Assembly: GCA_016350165.1 (NCBI GenBank)
Contig: CP066225.1
Location: 2,790,001-2,854,000, forward strand
Direction: 5' to 3'
Source: Planctomycetota bacterium
GTDB taxonomy: Bacteria; Planctomycetota; Phycisphaerae; Phycisphaerales; Phycisphaeraceae
Length of the DNA stretch: 64,000 bases
Positions 9,568-18,274 of this stretch are shown piece by piece; the stretch's first letter is position 1, and each line of letters opens with the position of its first letter. A model generated the notes under the pieces. That model had not been told where the DNA came from. It was given only the letters and a program-made list of their open reading frames with translations, and did no database searches. A program made the position numbers and the translations under genes.

Positions 9568-11337
9568 ATGAGCGAATTAAAACAAGACCTACTCTCCGGC
9601 AATGACGCCTACGCACGCGGTGCGTGGGAAGCTGGCGTCACTGTAGCCGCCGGGTATCCCGGCACGCCTTCGACTGAAATCCTCGAAGCGCTCGCTGCAT
9701 ACAAACAAAAAGACCTGCACTGCGAATGGTCTCCAAACGAGAAAGTCGCGCTCGAAGTCGGCGCTGGCGCCGCACTCACCGGTGCTCGCGTTCTCGTCAC
9801 CATGAAGCACGTCGGTCTTAACGTCGCCGCTGACCCGTTTATGACACTTGCCTATACCGGCGTCGTCGGTGGGCTCGTCATTCTCGTCGCGGATGACCCC
9901 GGCATGCACTCCTCGCAAAACGAACAGGACACACGTCACTTCGCTCGTTTCGGCAAGGTTCCAATCCTCGAACCATCCGACGCGACCGAAGCAAAAGACA
10001 TGATGAAACGCGGTTTTGAAATTTCAGAACAATTCAAAACGCCCGTCATCGTCCGTTCCACAACACGTGTATCTCACTCACGTGGTCTGGTCGATCTCGT
10101 AGACCGTGAACTGCCCGACACAAAAATCGGCTTCGAAAAGAACCCGCGTCAGTTCGTTCCGGTTCCCGCGTTCGCTCGTCAGATGCGTGTCGATCTTGAA
10201 AAACGTCTCCACCAGATCAAAGACTTCGCCGAAACTGATTCTATCAATCGGATAGAGTACAACGACAAGTCACTCGGCATCATCACCTCTTCAACCTCAT
10301 ACCTCTATGTCAAAGAAGTTTGGCCGGAAGCATCCGTCCTCAAGCTCGGCATGGCATACCCATTCGCTGACAAACTCTTCAAAGAGTTTTCAGAGAACGT
10401 TGACAACGTTCTCGTCATCGAGGAACTCGACGACTTCTACGAAGAACACATCAAAGCACTTGGCATCAAGTGCGATGGTAAAAACTTCGTACCAAACATC
10501 GGCGAATTTACCCAATCAAAACTCGCCGTCATCCGCGCAAAATACGAAGGCAAAGAAGCACCCGATCTTTCACCCGTCGCAGAAGCAACCGGCCTCCCAA
10601 TGCGGCCGCCAACACTTTGCCCGGGTTGCCCGCACCGCGGCATGTTCACCGCCCTGCGTTATTTCGACTGTATCGTCACCGGCGATATCGGTTGTTACGC
10701 ACTCGGCGTTGCGCCACCACTTTCAAGAATTGACACAATTCTTTGTATGGGTGGCGGTTTCACGATGGCGCATGGTATGGATCGTTCGCCGGAGCCGAAA
10801 AAAGTTGTTGGGATTTTGGGTGATTCGACGTTCTTTCACTCTGGAATTACAGGGCTTTGTAACATTGCTTATAACAAGGGTGCGTCGATTATTATCGTGC
10901 TGGATAACAGGACGACGGCGATGACGGGGCATCAGGATCACCCGGGTACTGGGACGACGTTGATGGGCGATCCGACGGCGTGTTTGTCTATTGAGAAGAT
11001 AGGTGAAGCGTGTGGGATTAAGCGCATCTTCAGTGTTGATCCACGTGATATTGATGATAACGTTCAGCTACTCAAACAGGAGTTTGAGATTGATGAACCG
11101 ACGTTGATTGTTGCGAAGTACCCATGTGTGCTGAATGATAAATCAGTATGGGAAGAAGCTCGTGAGATTGATGAAGAGCTGTGCGTTTCATGTGGCAATT
11201 GTGTATCGCTTGGTTGCCCTGCGATTGAGTACAACGGTGATATACCGAAGATTGAACCTTTGATGTGTACGGGTTGCTCACTTTGTGAGAACGTGTGTGA
11301 ACTTGACCTGATTCATAAGCAGGGAGAAGAAAAATGA
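9568..11337 (+). CDS. iorA: Indolepyruvate:ferredoxin oxidoreductase, alpha subunit
   Basis: A 589-residue thiamine-diphosphate enzyme subunit. With IorB it oxidatively decarboxylates arylpyruvates (indolepyruvate, phenylpyruvate) to aryl-acetyl-CoA, passing electrons to ferredoxin. Visible parts are an N-terminal pyrimidine-binding domain, the CPGCPHRGMFTALR and GDIGCYALG segments of the TPP domain with GDSTFFHSG, and a C-terminal ferredoxin domain with CVSCGNCVSLGC and CTGCSLCENVC clusters. It overlaps iorB by 4 bases. Codon third positions change abruptly near 10740, from C-ending to T/G-ending (see findings). Confidence 0.95.
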   Translation: MSELKQDLLSGNDAYARGAWEAGVTVAAGYPGTPSTEILEALAAYKQKDLHCEWSPNEKVALEVGAGAALTGARVLVTMKHVGLNVAADPFMTLAYTGVVGGLVILVADDPGMHSSQNEQDTRHFARFGKVPILEPSDATEAKDMMKRGFEISEQFKTPVIVRSTTRVSHSRGLVDLVDRELPDTKIGFEKNPRQFVPVPAFARQMRVDLEKRLHQIKDFAETDSINRIEYNDKSLGIITSSTSYLYVKEVWPEASVLKLGMAYPFADKLFKEFSENVDNVLVIEELDDFYEEHIKALGIKCDGKNFVPNIGEFTQSKLAVIRAKYEGKEAPDLSPVAEATGLPMRPPTLCPGCPHRGMFTALRYFDCIVTGDIGCYALGVAPPLSRIDTILCMGGGFTMAHGMDRSPEPKKVVGILGDSTFFHSGITGLCNIAYNKGASIIIVLDNRTTAMTGHQDHPGTGTTLMGDPTACLSIEKIGEACGIKRIFSVDPRDIDDNVQLLKQEFEIDEPTLIVAKYPCVLNDKSVWEEAREIDEELCVSCGNCVSLGCPAIEYNGDIPKIEPLMCTGCSLCENVCELDLIHKQGEEK

Positions 11338-11951
11338 GTAACACAAACAGTGATAAAGTAACGAGTGTTGTCCTGCTTGGAGTCGGTGGTCAGGGTATTT
11401 TGCTTGCGAGTGAAATTATGGCCCGTGCGGCGATGCATGCTGGTTTTGATGTGAAAACCAATGAAGTGCATGGTATGGCGCAGCGTGGTGGATCGGTTAT
11501 CGCGCAAGTACGTTATGGCAAGAAGGTTTACAGTCCTTTGATTGCTGAGCGTACGGCAGATGTTTTGGCTTCTTTCGAGAAGGTTGAAGCGGTGCGTGGT
11601 GCTCATTATGTGAAGCCGGGCGGGTTGTGTGTTATTGCGAATACACAGATCATTCCGACGACTGTTTCTTCAGGGCTTTGCGATTATCCGAAGGATATTG
11701 ATGAGCGTTTGGCGAAGGCGTTTGATAATCTGAGTTTGATTGACGCTCAACAGAAAGCTGTTGAACTTGGGAACGTTAAGGCTGCGAACGTGGTTTTGAT
11801 GGGCGGCTTGAGTGTTGGTCTGGATTTGCCTTTGGAAGTTTGGCATGAGGCTGTGAAGACATCGGTGAAGCCGAAGTTTTTGGAGCTGAACTTGAAAGCT
11901 TTCGAAGAAGGTCGCGCGATGACATTGGCCTCACAGAGCGCTGGTGTGTAA
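11334..11951 (+). CDS. iorB: Indolepyruvate:ferredoxin oxidoreductase, beta subunit
   Basis: A 205-residue gamma-type subunit of the 2-oxoacid:ferredoxin oxidoreductase family, carrying the characteristic GVGGQGILLASEIMARAA motif at residues 16-33 and the MAQRGGSVIAQVRYG segment. It forms the arylpyruvate-oxidising complex with IorA. The ATGA overlap with iorA indicates translational coupling. A CTAAY-N5-RTTAG site and a terminator follow the stop codon. Confidence 0.93.
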   Translation: MSNTNSDKVTSVVLLGVGGQGILLASEIMARAAMHAGFDVKTNEVHGMAQRGGSVIAQVRYGKKVYSPLIAERTADVLASFEKVEAVRGAHYVKPGGLCVIANTQIIPTTVSSGLCDYPKDIDERLAKAFDNLSLIDAQQKAVELGNVKAANVVLMGGLSVGLDLPLEVWHEAVKTSVKPKFLELNLKAFEEGRAMTLASQSAGV

Positions 11952-12001
11952 GCGAATCGATTTGTGCGATTTTGATTTACTGAATGGTAAATCAAAACGT
12001 G

Positions 12002-12016
12002 CTAATCAATGATTAG
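12002..12016. repeat. CTAAY-N5-RTTAG palindrome, site 5
   Basis: CTAATCAATGATTAG, between iorB and its terminator. Confidence 0.65.
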
Positions 12017-12022
12017 ATTTTT

Positions 12023-12055
12023 AAAAGGTTCGTCGTGCAGCGGCGAACCTTTTTT
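12023..12055 (+). terminator. Rho-independent terminator of the paaK-iorAB locus
   Basis: A long stem AAAAGGTTCGTCG / CGGCGAACCTTTT with a short loop and a T-run on the + strand. Confidence 0.85.
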
Positions 12056-12867
12056 GTGCGCGCATTTTGGTGAGGTTTTGTACTTTGTGGTGATTGATGA
12101 AGGTGTGGGTTGGGAGTGTATTTTTTTGTGTTTACCTATTGTGTGCTGCGCCGGGTTTGGTTGTGAATGTGTGGGGAAAGGGGCGGTTGGGTGGCGCGTA
12201 AGTGTGGTTGGTGATTGGGGTCGTGATTTTTAGTTGTCATTTTGAATTGGGTTTGTGAGATACGCAGAACGCGCGCACAGTTTGAAGCGAAAATTACAAA
12301 ATGACTAAGCGCTGATTAGGGTTTTGGTATAGATTTTGCGTGTTTGTGCGCACGAAAGCGGTTTTGTGTGAGAAAAAGGGGGTAAAGAATGGTCAGAAAC
12401 GGCGCGGTTTGGGTTGGAAATGGTTAAAAACGGAGCAAAACAAGGAAGTTTTGGCGTGTTTTTGATGGGTAGAAATGGTTGTTGATTCAGGTTGTGCGCG
12501 CATTTGGGGGTGATTGTGTTGTATGTGAAATTGTTCACAATCATAAAATCTAAGTCTACTGAATGAACGGTAGGTACATTTTGGATTAATCGTGATTGTG
12601 TGTGGTAAGAGAAATGAATTAAGAAGAAATGGGGAGTGTATCAGAAGAATGCTTTGTGGCTGTGTTTATTTCGGGAGGTTTGAGCATTTCGATGATCTTG
12701 GATCGGCGGCTAATTGGTGAGTTGTTGTACTCGAGCGTATCGTTGGTTGTTATGGGATGGGTCTGTGGTAGATTGGGTAATGGGGGGTAGCGGAGGATGG
12801 GGAGGGGTGGTATTTTTAGTTAAGTTATTGATGTTAATTTGGATTTATTGGATTTGGGACATTTTTT
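12056..12867. other. Gene-free region with modules shared with 42.4-43.1 kb
   Basis: No plausible gene. It contains TTGTGCGC at 12054, 12344 and 12492, a 16-mer GCGTGTTTGTGCGCAC at 12338-12353, and an 18-mer at 12406-12423. The last two recur exactly at 42578-42593 and 42688-42705. An inverted composite repeat lies at 12691-12748. A near-palindrome CTAAGCGCTGATTAG is at 12305. Confidence 0.5.
12691..12748 (-). repeat. Composite repeat R5 (inverted, joins two repeat families)
   Basis: The left part (GATC-TTG-GATCGGCGGC, then a GAGT-TGTTGT-ACTC hairpin) is the reverse complement of the R1-R4 type. The right part (12719-12748, ending CGTATCGTTGGTT) matches the four copies at 42921-43093. It is therefore a bridge between the two sets. 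Confidence 0.55.
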
Positions 12868-14649
12868 ATGTTTATGGTCTTTGCGATATTTTCTGGGTTG
12901 ATGTTGGTTGTGGGTTTGTTGGTTGTGGTTTTGGGGGTAAAGGGGAAGCGGTTGGATCGGCATGCGCTTTGTGGGAAGTGTGGGTATGACTTGTCGGGAG
13001 TGGATGTGGATGGTGAAGCGATTGTGGAGCTGAGGGGGAAGGTGTGTTCTGAGTGTGGTTGTGAGGTAGGAGTGAGAGGTATGGGAGATGGGGTCGTGAT
13101 TGGGAATCGGGAGAGGCGTCGTTGGAAGTGGGTTGTTGGTTGTGTGATGATTTTAGTTGGATTGCTGCCGGGGGTGATGATGTTGGGGGTGGTGGATGTA
13201 CAGCAATACAAATCTAATCAACTGTTAGCATGGGAGATTTTGCATCCACAGTTTAGTTTGGATGTTGATGGGGCGACTGATGAGTTGATTGATCGGTTTA
13301 ATCAGTTGAAGGTGGGTAAGGAAGTTGCTTCTGATTTGGGTGAATCTATCTTGCAATTAGGTGAAGATGAGGAAGTGGTTTGGGATCAGAGGTGGGGGAG
13401 GATTTTGTTTGAGATACATAAGGATGGGGGATTGGATAAGAAGCAGCGAGGCAGGTGGGTGGAGATGATGACGAAGGAGTGGGAGTTGGGGAGGCCGGGG
13501 CGCGTATCGCCTGAGCATTTGGATGATGTTTTGGTTTGGTACAAGTTGTGGCCTTGCGAGGATTATCGTGGTTGGTTTTATGATGATCCTAAGCCGACGA
13601 CTAGAGGGGGAAGATCTTATAGCTGGATGGGTTTTATCAAGCGTGTGTATTTGGATGATTATGTGCTGATTAATCGAGGTAGGGATGGGTATAGTGGGGA
13701 TATGATGCAGCGCGGTTTTCATGTTGGAGGAAATTTGTTTGAGGGTTCTGGGAAACGTTTAAATGAGATTCGTGAGGAGGCGGGTAAGGATGAATTTCGA
13801 TTGGTGATTGATTTTGAGGTTGAGGTGTTTAGTGGTGGCGGGAATATGAGTTTTAAGCATGTGGTGAAGCGAGATATGGGAGAGTTATTGTTGGTGGATG
13901 AGGAGCCACGTGCGAGGTTGTTGAAGGATGAAGAGAAGTTAAAGCGGGTGCAGCGGATGATTAGGCCTAGTGGTCAGACTCGGTTTCATACGTTATATGT
14001 AGGCGGGCCAGGTGGGAGATATTATGAGCCGTTTACATTGAAGGGCGAGTGGTTTGAGCCTGAGCGGTATTTATCTGCTGAAGAGTTTGAGAATGAAGTG
14101 AATCGGAATGGTCGGATATTTGAGCGGCATATTAATTTTGCAGTGGTGTTTGATATTGATAGTAGGGCAGCGAAATATCGTTTGCCATCGTTAGAGCTAT
14201 TTAGTGGTTATGAGTTTGTGGAGGGGCCAATGATGTATGAGGTTATTTTGAGGATTAATGGCAAGGAGTATGAGCAGGGAATGTATGTTGGTGAGAAGCG
14301 ATTGAAGGCGAGAGGAGAGCAGGGTTGGCGGGGTAATGGGTTATGGTTGCCACGTGGGTTGATGCGCGTGAAGGGGAATGTGGGAGATGTGATATTAAGG
14401 CCTGCGGCGGGTTATGCGTATCGTCATGAACACTTGGAAGAAATATTGGATGGTGAAATTGTTTTTGAGAATGTGAAGTTGTTGCGTTTGGATTATGGGG
14501 AAGTGGTGCAGGCGAGAACGCAGGGGAGATCGGGGTGGATTGATTTGAGGGATCGCGCGAAAGCGTTGATGGTGGAGTTGGGTGAGTTTGAGAGTGTGGA
14601 GGCGGTGGAAGCGTATTCGGAGGAGAAGCGTGAGGAGAAATTGAAGTGA
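12868..14649 (+). CDS. Zinc-ribbon membrane protein, tandem paralog A
   Basis: A 593-residue protein I cannot assign to a named family. TM1 is at about residues 2-24. A four-Cys zinc ribbon has C35, C38 (CGKCGYDLSG) and C60, C63. A basic stretch precedes TM2 at about 88-108. The large remainder is probably extracytoplasmic. It has the family signatures VQQYKSNQLLAWEILHP (just after TM2), a W..RILFEIHKDGGLD helical element, PFTLKGEW, EYEQGMYV and a DVILRPAAGYAYRHEHLEEI block near the C-terminus. It is the first of five paralogs reaching 21353. Coding-strand base use is extremely G-rich and C-poor. Confidence 0.75.
   Translation: MFMVFAIFSGLMLVVGLLVVVLGVKGKRLDRHALCGKCGYDLSGVDVDGEAIVELRGKVCSECGCEVGVRGMGDGVVIGNRERRRWKWVVGCVMILVGLLPGVMMLGVVDVQQYKSNQLLAWEILHPQFSLDVDGATDELIDRFNQLKVGKEVASDLGESILQLGEDEEVVWDQRWGRILFEIHKDGGLDKKQRGRWVEMMTKEWELGRPGRVSPEHLDDVLVWYKLWPCEDYRGWFYDDPKPTTRGGRSYSWMGFIKRVYLDDYVLINRGRDGYSGDMMQRGFHVGGNLFEGSGKRLNEIREEAGKDEFRLVIDFEVEVFSGGGNMSFKHVVKRDMGELLLVDEEPRARLLKDEEKLKRVQRMIRPSGQTRFHTLYVGGPGGRYYEPFTLKGEWFEPERYLSAEEFENEVNRNGRIFERHINFAVVFDIDSRAAKYRLPSLELFSGYEFVEGPMMYEVILRINGKEYEQGMYVGEKRLKARGEQGWRGNGLWLPRGLMRVKGNVGDVILRPAAGYAYRHEHLEEILDGEIVFENVKLLRLDYGEVVQARTQGRSGWIDLRDRAKALMVELGEFESVEAVEAYSEEKREEKLK
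13214..13228. repeat. CTAAY-N5-RTTAG palindrome, site 6 (in coding sequence)
   Basis: CTAATCAACTGTTAG, encoding part of SNQLLA right after TM2 of paralog A; sites 7 and 9 sit at the same protein position in paralogs B and D. Confidence 0.6.
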
Positions 14650-14759
14650 GGGGGTGAAGGTGAGTCGTTTAGTGTTGTGTTTCGAGTGAGCAGTTAGGAT
14701 AATTGTTGTTGTGATTTTGGTGTGAGGATTTTTAAGGTTGTTTTTAGCCGGGGTTATCG

Positions 14760-15800
14760 ATGATTGCTTATATTTATATTGTTTTTGTAGGGTTATTGGC
14801 GGTGGGTGGTGTTGCGGTGGCTGTGAAAGCGTTATTTGGAAAGCAGATTGATGATCATGGGTATTGCTGGTCGTGTGGTTATGATTTGACTGGTAAGGAT
14901 TTGGTGAAGGGGAGTGAAGAAGCTGAGGAGATTGTGAAGGGGTTGATGGGGCGTGCGTGTCCGGAGTGTGGTGATGTTTTTGAGGATGGAAGTGGGCTTC
15001 AGGTTGGGAAGCGAGCACATCGCAGAGGGTTGTGGGTTTTGAGTATTGTGATGTTTTTGCCGATGGGGGTGATGTTTAGTGATACGGATTGGCAACAGTT
15101 GATGCCTAACCGTGTGTTAGTGTGGGAAATGAAATCGCCTGAGATGATATATAACTATGATCGGGCGATTGGTGAGCTGGAGGCACGCGTGGTTGGTGGT
15201 GGAGTGAGTGATGCGATGATGGAAGAGTTGGTAGAGTATGTGCTTGAGGTATGTGAGGATGGGCGGATGTATAACAGCCGATGGGGAACGTTGATGATTG
15301 ATCTATATGAGGCTGGGGGGATGACTAATCAACAGATAGAGCGCTGGATTGAAGTGCTTGCGAAGGGTTGGGCGTTTAATGTGCCTGAGCGGGTGGGAAT
15401 GAGTGAGATAGATGAGGCGATGGTGGGGTTTGAATTTCATGCAGGGGAGAATGGGCGGGGGTGGTGGCACTCGATTATGGATGTGAAAATGCGGCGGGAG
15501 TGGGAGGTAAAGTTGTTGAAGGTGCGTTTGGGTGAACGTGTTGTGAAAGAAGGGGATATTTCGTGGTCGCGATTGATGATGAAGGCGGAATCGGGGGTGA
15601 TAGCGAATCACTTGCTATTCAGGAATACAGGGGATGATGTGGTGGAAATGATGGCGGAGAAGGGAAACGGCGAGTTTGAATTGTGGCTGACGTTTGAGGT
15701 GGAGCTATTTTGTGATAAGCCTGGAGAGAGTTATAAGCATGTGGTGGAAGTAAAGGCAGGGGATGTGGTATTTTATGATGATGAAATGGATGAAGAGTGA
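14760..15800 (+). CDS. Zinc-ribbon membrane protein, tandem paralog B (short)
   Basis: A 346-residue paralog of the gene at 12868. TM1 is about residues 3-25. The zinc ribbon has C36/C39 (CWSCGYDLTG) and C67/C70 (CPECG), and TM2 is about 90-108. The WQQLMPNRVLVWEM motif and the RWGTLMIDLYEAGGMTNQQIERW helical element are present. It ends after the first beta-type region (LTFEVELFCDKPGESYKHVV) and lacks the PFTLKG and DVILRP blocks of the long members, so it is either a naturally short form or C-terminally truncated. Function unknown. It starts 110 bases after paralog A and ends 48 before C. Confidence 0.72.
   Translation: MIAYIYIVFVGLLAVGGVAVAVKALFGKQIDDHGYCWSCGYDLTGKDLVKGSEEAEEIVKGLMGRACPECGDVFEDGSGLQVGKRAHRRGLWVLSIVMFLPMGVMFSDTDWQQLMPNRVLVWEMKSPEMIYNYDRAIGELEARVVGGGVSDAMMEELVEYVLEVCEDGRMYNSRWGTLMIDLYEAGGMTNQQIERWIEVLAKGWAFNVPERVGMSEIDEAMVGFEFHAGENGRGWWHSIMDVKMRREWEVKLLKVRLGERVVKEGDISWSRLMMKAESGVIANHLLFRNTGDDVVEMMAEKGNGEFELWLTFEVELFCDKPGESYKHVVEVKAGDVVFYDDEMDEE
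15106..15120. repeat. CTAAY-N5-RTTAG palindrome, site 7 (in coding sequence)
   Basis: CTAACCGTGTGTTAG, in the PNRVLV codons of paralog B. Confidence 0.6.
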
Positions 15801-15848
15801 GTTGTTGTGAAGGTGCGAATGATTTAATAGTGATTTCGGGATAAGAAG

Positions 15849-17666
15849 ATGATATTGATATTGACGATGATTGTTAGTCTGATTGCGATTGTGGGCTTTG
15901 TGCTTGTGGTCGTGGGATTGTTTGGTGTGAAGGTGGATGGTCATGTTTATTGCAGCGAGTGCGGTTATGATCTTTCGGGGTTGAGTTTGGAAATGGATAA
16001 AGGTGAGGTGAGGAAGGGGAAGCAGTGTAGTGAGTGTGGGTATAAGTTTCAGGGGTGGGGTGGTGAGGTGAGAGTTGGAAAGCGAAAGAAGCGTAAGGGG
16101 GTGGCGGTGATGGGGTTGGTGATGATCGTGATTGGCTTATTGCCAGTGGTTGGTTCTTTGATGAGTGTGAGTTGGCAGCAGCATAAGCCGAGCGAGTTGC
16201 TTGTGTGGGAGGTTGGGCATCCTGAGTTGAGTATGGATGTGAAGGACGCACAGGAGGAATTGCGTGAGAGAATGAATGGTGGGAAGTTGTCGAAGGGGAT
16301 CATGTCGGATTGGGCGCGGGCAATTTTGCGATCAGGTGATGCGGATGTAAATAATATGGATCTAGGTGTTTGGAGTGATTGGCTTGCGCTGCATCATGCG
16401 GGTGGATTGGATGATGAGCAGAAGCGTGGTTTTGTTGAGTTGATGTTTGCGTATGAATTGAAGGTGCCACGGCAGTTGTCGGTTGAGCATTTGAAGGGTG
16501 TGAAGTATGGGTTTGGTGTGCCAGCAGGGCGAGACCGGATTGAACATACGATTTTTGAAGCGCATATGCAGTGGGGGAAAGCTGGTGGTACGTATTATGA
16601 GCATGAGCTTCGGGTGTTGGATGTGATGGTGAATGGGAAGAAAGTTTTTGAGGTTGAGGAGGATGAGTCAGAGCGGAACAAATTGAGTTTGAATAGTCCT
16701 GTTGTTTATAGTGGTTTGGATCTGATGTTGCCTGGGCTGGAGAGATTGGGGAGTGAGATTGAGAAGGCGATGGGTGATGAGAAGGAGGGGGAGTTGGGGG
16801 TGAGGATGCGTGTGAAGATGTTTGCTGGTGTGAAGGGGATGGAGTTTGAGCATGATATTTTGGTTGAGGGTGGGAGGTTTGAATTGGTGGATGAATTGCC
16901 TCGTGCGAAGTTGGTGAGGGATGAGAAGAAGTATGAGGAGGTGAGGACGAGGTTGTGGCCTAGCAGTACGATGCAGTTGAATGCGTATAATGCGAATGGT
17001 CAGAATCAGTATTTTGCGCCGTATACGATGAAGGGGATTGCGTGGGAGCCTAATCAATGGTTAGGGAGAAGGTTTTGGGAGGGCGAGTATTATCGCGAGA
17101 ATAGAGATCATGAGAATCATTTGAATTTTTTGATGGTTTACGAAGAGCAGGTGGGGGTGGAGCGACCTGAGTGTGTGAGTGATTGGGGGTTTGTGACGTT
17201 GAATGGGGAATTGGATGGGCCGATGTGTTACAGGGTGGTGTTGCGCGTTGATGATGTGGAGTATGAGCAGGATGAATGGGTGGTGGTGAAAGAGCATGGG
17301 CGATTTGGTGGGAGCTTTATGCGGAAGTTGTTTTTGCCTGCGGAGGTTGAAGCTGAGAAGGCGGATGTGATTTTGAGGCCTGACGAAGTGAGGGCGATGA
17401 ACCGTGAGTATATGGATGAGATTTTGGCTGGTGAGCTTGTTTATGAGAATGTGAATCTGATTCGTATTTCGGTTGATGAAGTGAAGCGGTTGAAGGAAGA
17501 GCATGAGAAGGTACGAAAGCAGAATAGTGCTAAGGGGGAATGGCGGACAGATTATTGGGAGCAGTATCGGGATGTGGCGAAGCAGCGGTTGGTGGATGAT
17601 GGTGTGTTTGGGAGTTTGGAGGTATTGGAAGGGTATATTGATGAGGTGAAGGGGGAGAAGGAATGA
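15849..17666 (+). CDS. Zinc-ribbon membrane protein, tandem paralog C
   Basis: A 605-residue long-form paralog of the gene at 12868. TM1 is residues 2-24. The zinc ribbon has C35/C38 (CSECGYDLSG) and C60/C63 (CSECG). The basic GKRKKRKG precedes TM2 at about 85-105, followed by WQQHKPSELLVWEVGHP. It keeps the helical W..WLALHHAGGLDDEQ element, PYTMKGIAW, EYEQDEWV and DVILRPDEVRAMNREYMDEI. The SELL variant removes the palindrome found at this point in A, B and D, but another palindrome is at 17050. It overlaps the next gene by 4 bases (ATGA). Function unknown. Confidence 0.75.
   Translation: MILILTMIVSLIAIVGFVLVVVGLFGVKVDGHVYCSECGYDLSGLSLEMDKGEVRKGKQCSECGYKFQGWGGEVRVGKRKKRKGVAVMGLVMIVIGLLPVVGSLMSVSWQQHKPSELLVWEVGHPELSMDVKDAQEELRERMNGGKLSKGIMSDWARAILRSGDADVNNMDLGVWSDWLALHHAGGLDDEQKRGFVELMFAYELKVPRQLSVEHLKGVKYGFGVPAGRDRIEHTIFEAHMQWGKAGGTYYEHELRVLDVMVNGKKVFEVEEDESERNKLSLNSPVVYSGLDLMLPGLERLGSEIEKAMGDEKEGELGVRMRVKMFAGVKGMEFEHDILVEGGRFELVDELPRAKLVRDEKKYEEVRTRLWPSSTMQLNAYNANGQNQYFAPYTMKGIAWEPNQWLGRRFWEGEYYRENRDHENHLNFLMVYEEQVGVERPECVSDWGFVTLNGELDGPMCYRVVLRVDDVEYEQDEWVVVKEHGRFGGSFMRKLFLPAEVEAEKADVILRPDEVRAMNREYMDEILAGELVYENVNLIRISVDEVKRLKEEHEKVRKQNSAKGEWRTDYWEQYRDVAKQRLVDDGVFGSLEVLEGYIDEVKGEKE
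17050..17064. repeat. CTAAY-N5-RTTAG palindrome, site 8 (in coding sequence)
   Basis: CTAATCAATGGTTAG, in the PNQWLG codons of paralog C; the same 15-mer recurs at 48161. Confidence 0.6.
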
Positions 17667-18109
17667 GGTTTATTTGGTGTGTGCTAAAGGTTTTGATGTG
17701 GGTTCACATGATGGGGATGCCGACGGTTGTGATGGGGTATTTTTTGGCAGCGACTTATTCTGGACGATCGTTAGATCAGTTGGGGTGGACGAGGATGGTT
17801 GTGCATTTAATTGCGGTGCTGCTGATGATCGGGCTGATGATTTATGTGGTTATTCATGATGTGTTGTGTGGTGGGAAGAGAGTTGGGATGTTGAGCGAGC
17901 AGGGCGTGAGCCGATTTTGGTTGATGGCTTTGATTGGTGGGGGAAGTTCGATGTTATGGTGGTCTGTTTTTGTAGTGTTTATGATGGGTGGATTGGGTTA
18001 TGGGGGCGGTGTTATGGTTTTTGTGGTTTGGCTATTAACGGCTGTGGTGACGATGGGGATGTTGAGGTGGAGTCATTACATTGGGTGGTATCATGGGGGG
18101 AAGGCGTGA
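17663..18109 (+). CDS. Small multi-pass membrane protein
   Basis: A 148-residue protein with about four transmembrane segments (around residues 5-30, 45-65, 88-110 and 115-135). It overlaps paralog C by 4 bases, so it belongs to the same operon. No family was recognised. Its TGA stop at 18107 is followed in the same frame by 45 codons encoding a zinc ribbon of the type attached to many planctomycete membrane proteins. The predicted protein may therefore be missing its C-terminal domain (see next entry). Confidence 0.65.
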   Translation: MRFIWCVLKVLMWVHMMGMPTVVMGYFLAATYSGRSLDQLGWTRMVVHLIAVLLMIGLMIYVVIHDVLCGGKRVGMLSEQGVSRFWLMALIGGGSSMLWWSVFVVFMMGGLGYGGGVMVFVVWLLTAVVTMGMLRWSHYIGWYHGGKA

Positions 18110-18247
18110 CACTGCATGGGGTGTGGTTATGATTTGAAGGGTACGATTGCAGCGGGTTTTGAGCGGTGTCCTGAGTGTGGACTGGGGCATGGGAAGGAAA
18201 GGTACCGGGAGTATATGAAGGATTTGATCAGTAAAGAAATTGGTTGA
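18110..18247 (+). pseudogene. Zinc-ribbon tail, in frame after a TGA stop
   Basis: Directly after the TGA at 18107-18109 and in the same frame as the preceding membrane gene, 45 codons read HCMGCGYDLKG ... RCPECGLGHG and end at a TGA at 18245. Spacing and sequence match the Cx2CGYDL...CPECG ribbons of the neighbouring paralogs. An internal ATG at 18116 would lose the first Cys. It may be a nonsense-mutated C-terminus, a read-through product or a sequencing error. The maintained codon pattern argues the loss is recent or that the segment is still translated. Confidence 0.55.
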
Positions 18248-18274
18248 TCCTGATTGAGTGATGGAGTGATTCGG

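Noticed and set aside
10700-10800. Replication origin suggested by the C-to-G skew switch
   Set aside because: No dnaA, no DnaA-box cluster and no AT-rich unwinding region; skew flips several more times in the window.
12009-12233. 74-codon frame after iorB
   Set aside because: It runs through the terminator hairpin and reads as a Cys/Gly/Val-rich translation of G/T-rich DNA.
14395-15018. Long open frames on the minus strand opposite the zinc-ribbon paralogs (also 16668-17504 and 19325-19876)
   Set aside because: Translations are His/Pro/Thr/Ile-rich, as expected from the complement of very G-rich coding sequence; the + strand genes have clear domains.
18107-18109. TGA as a selenocysteine codon
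   Set aside because: No SECIS-like hairpin was seen just downstream and the neighbouring paralogs do not have Cys at the aligned position.
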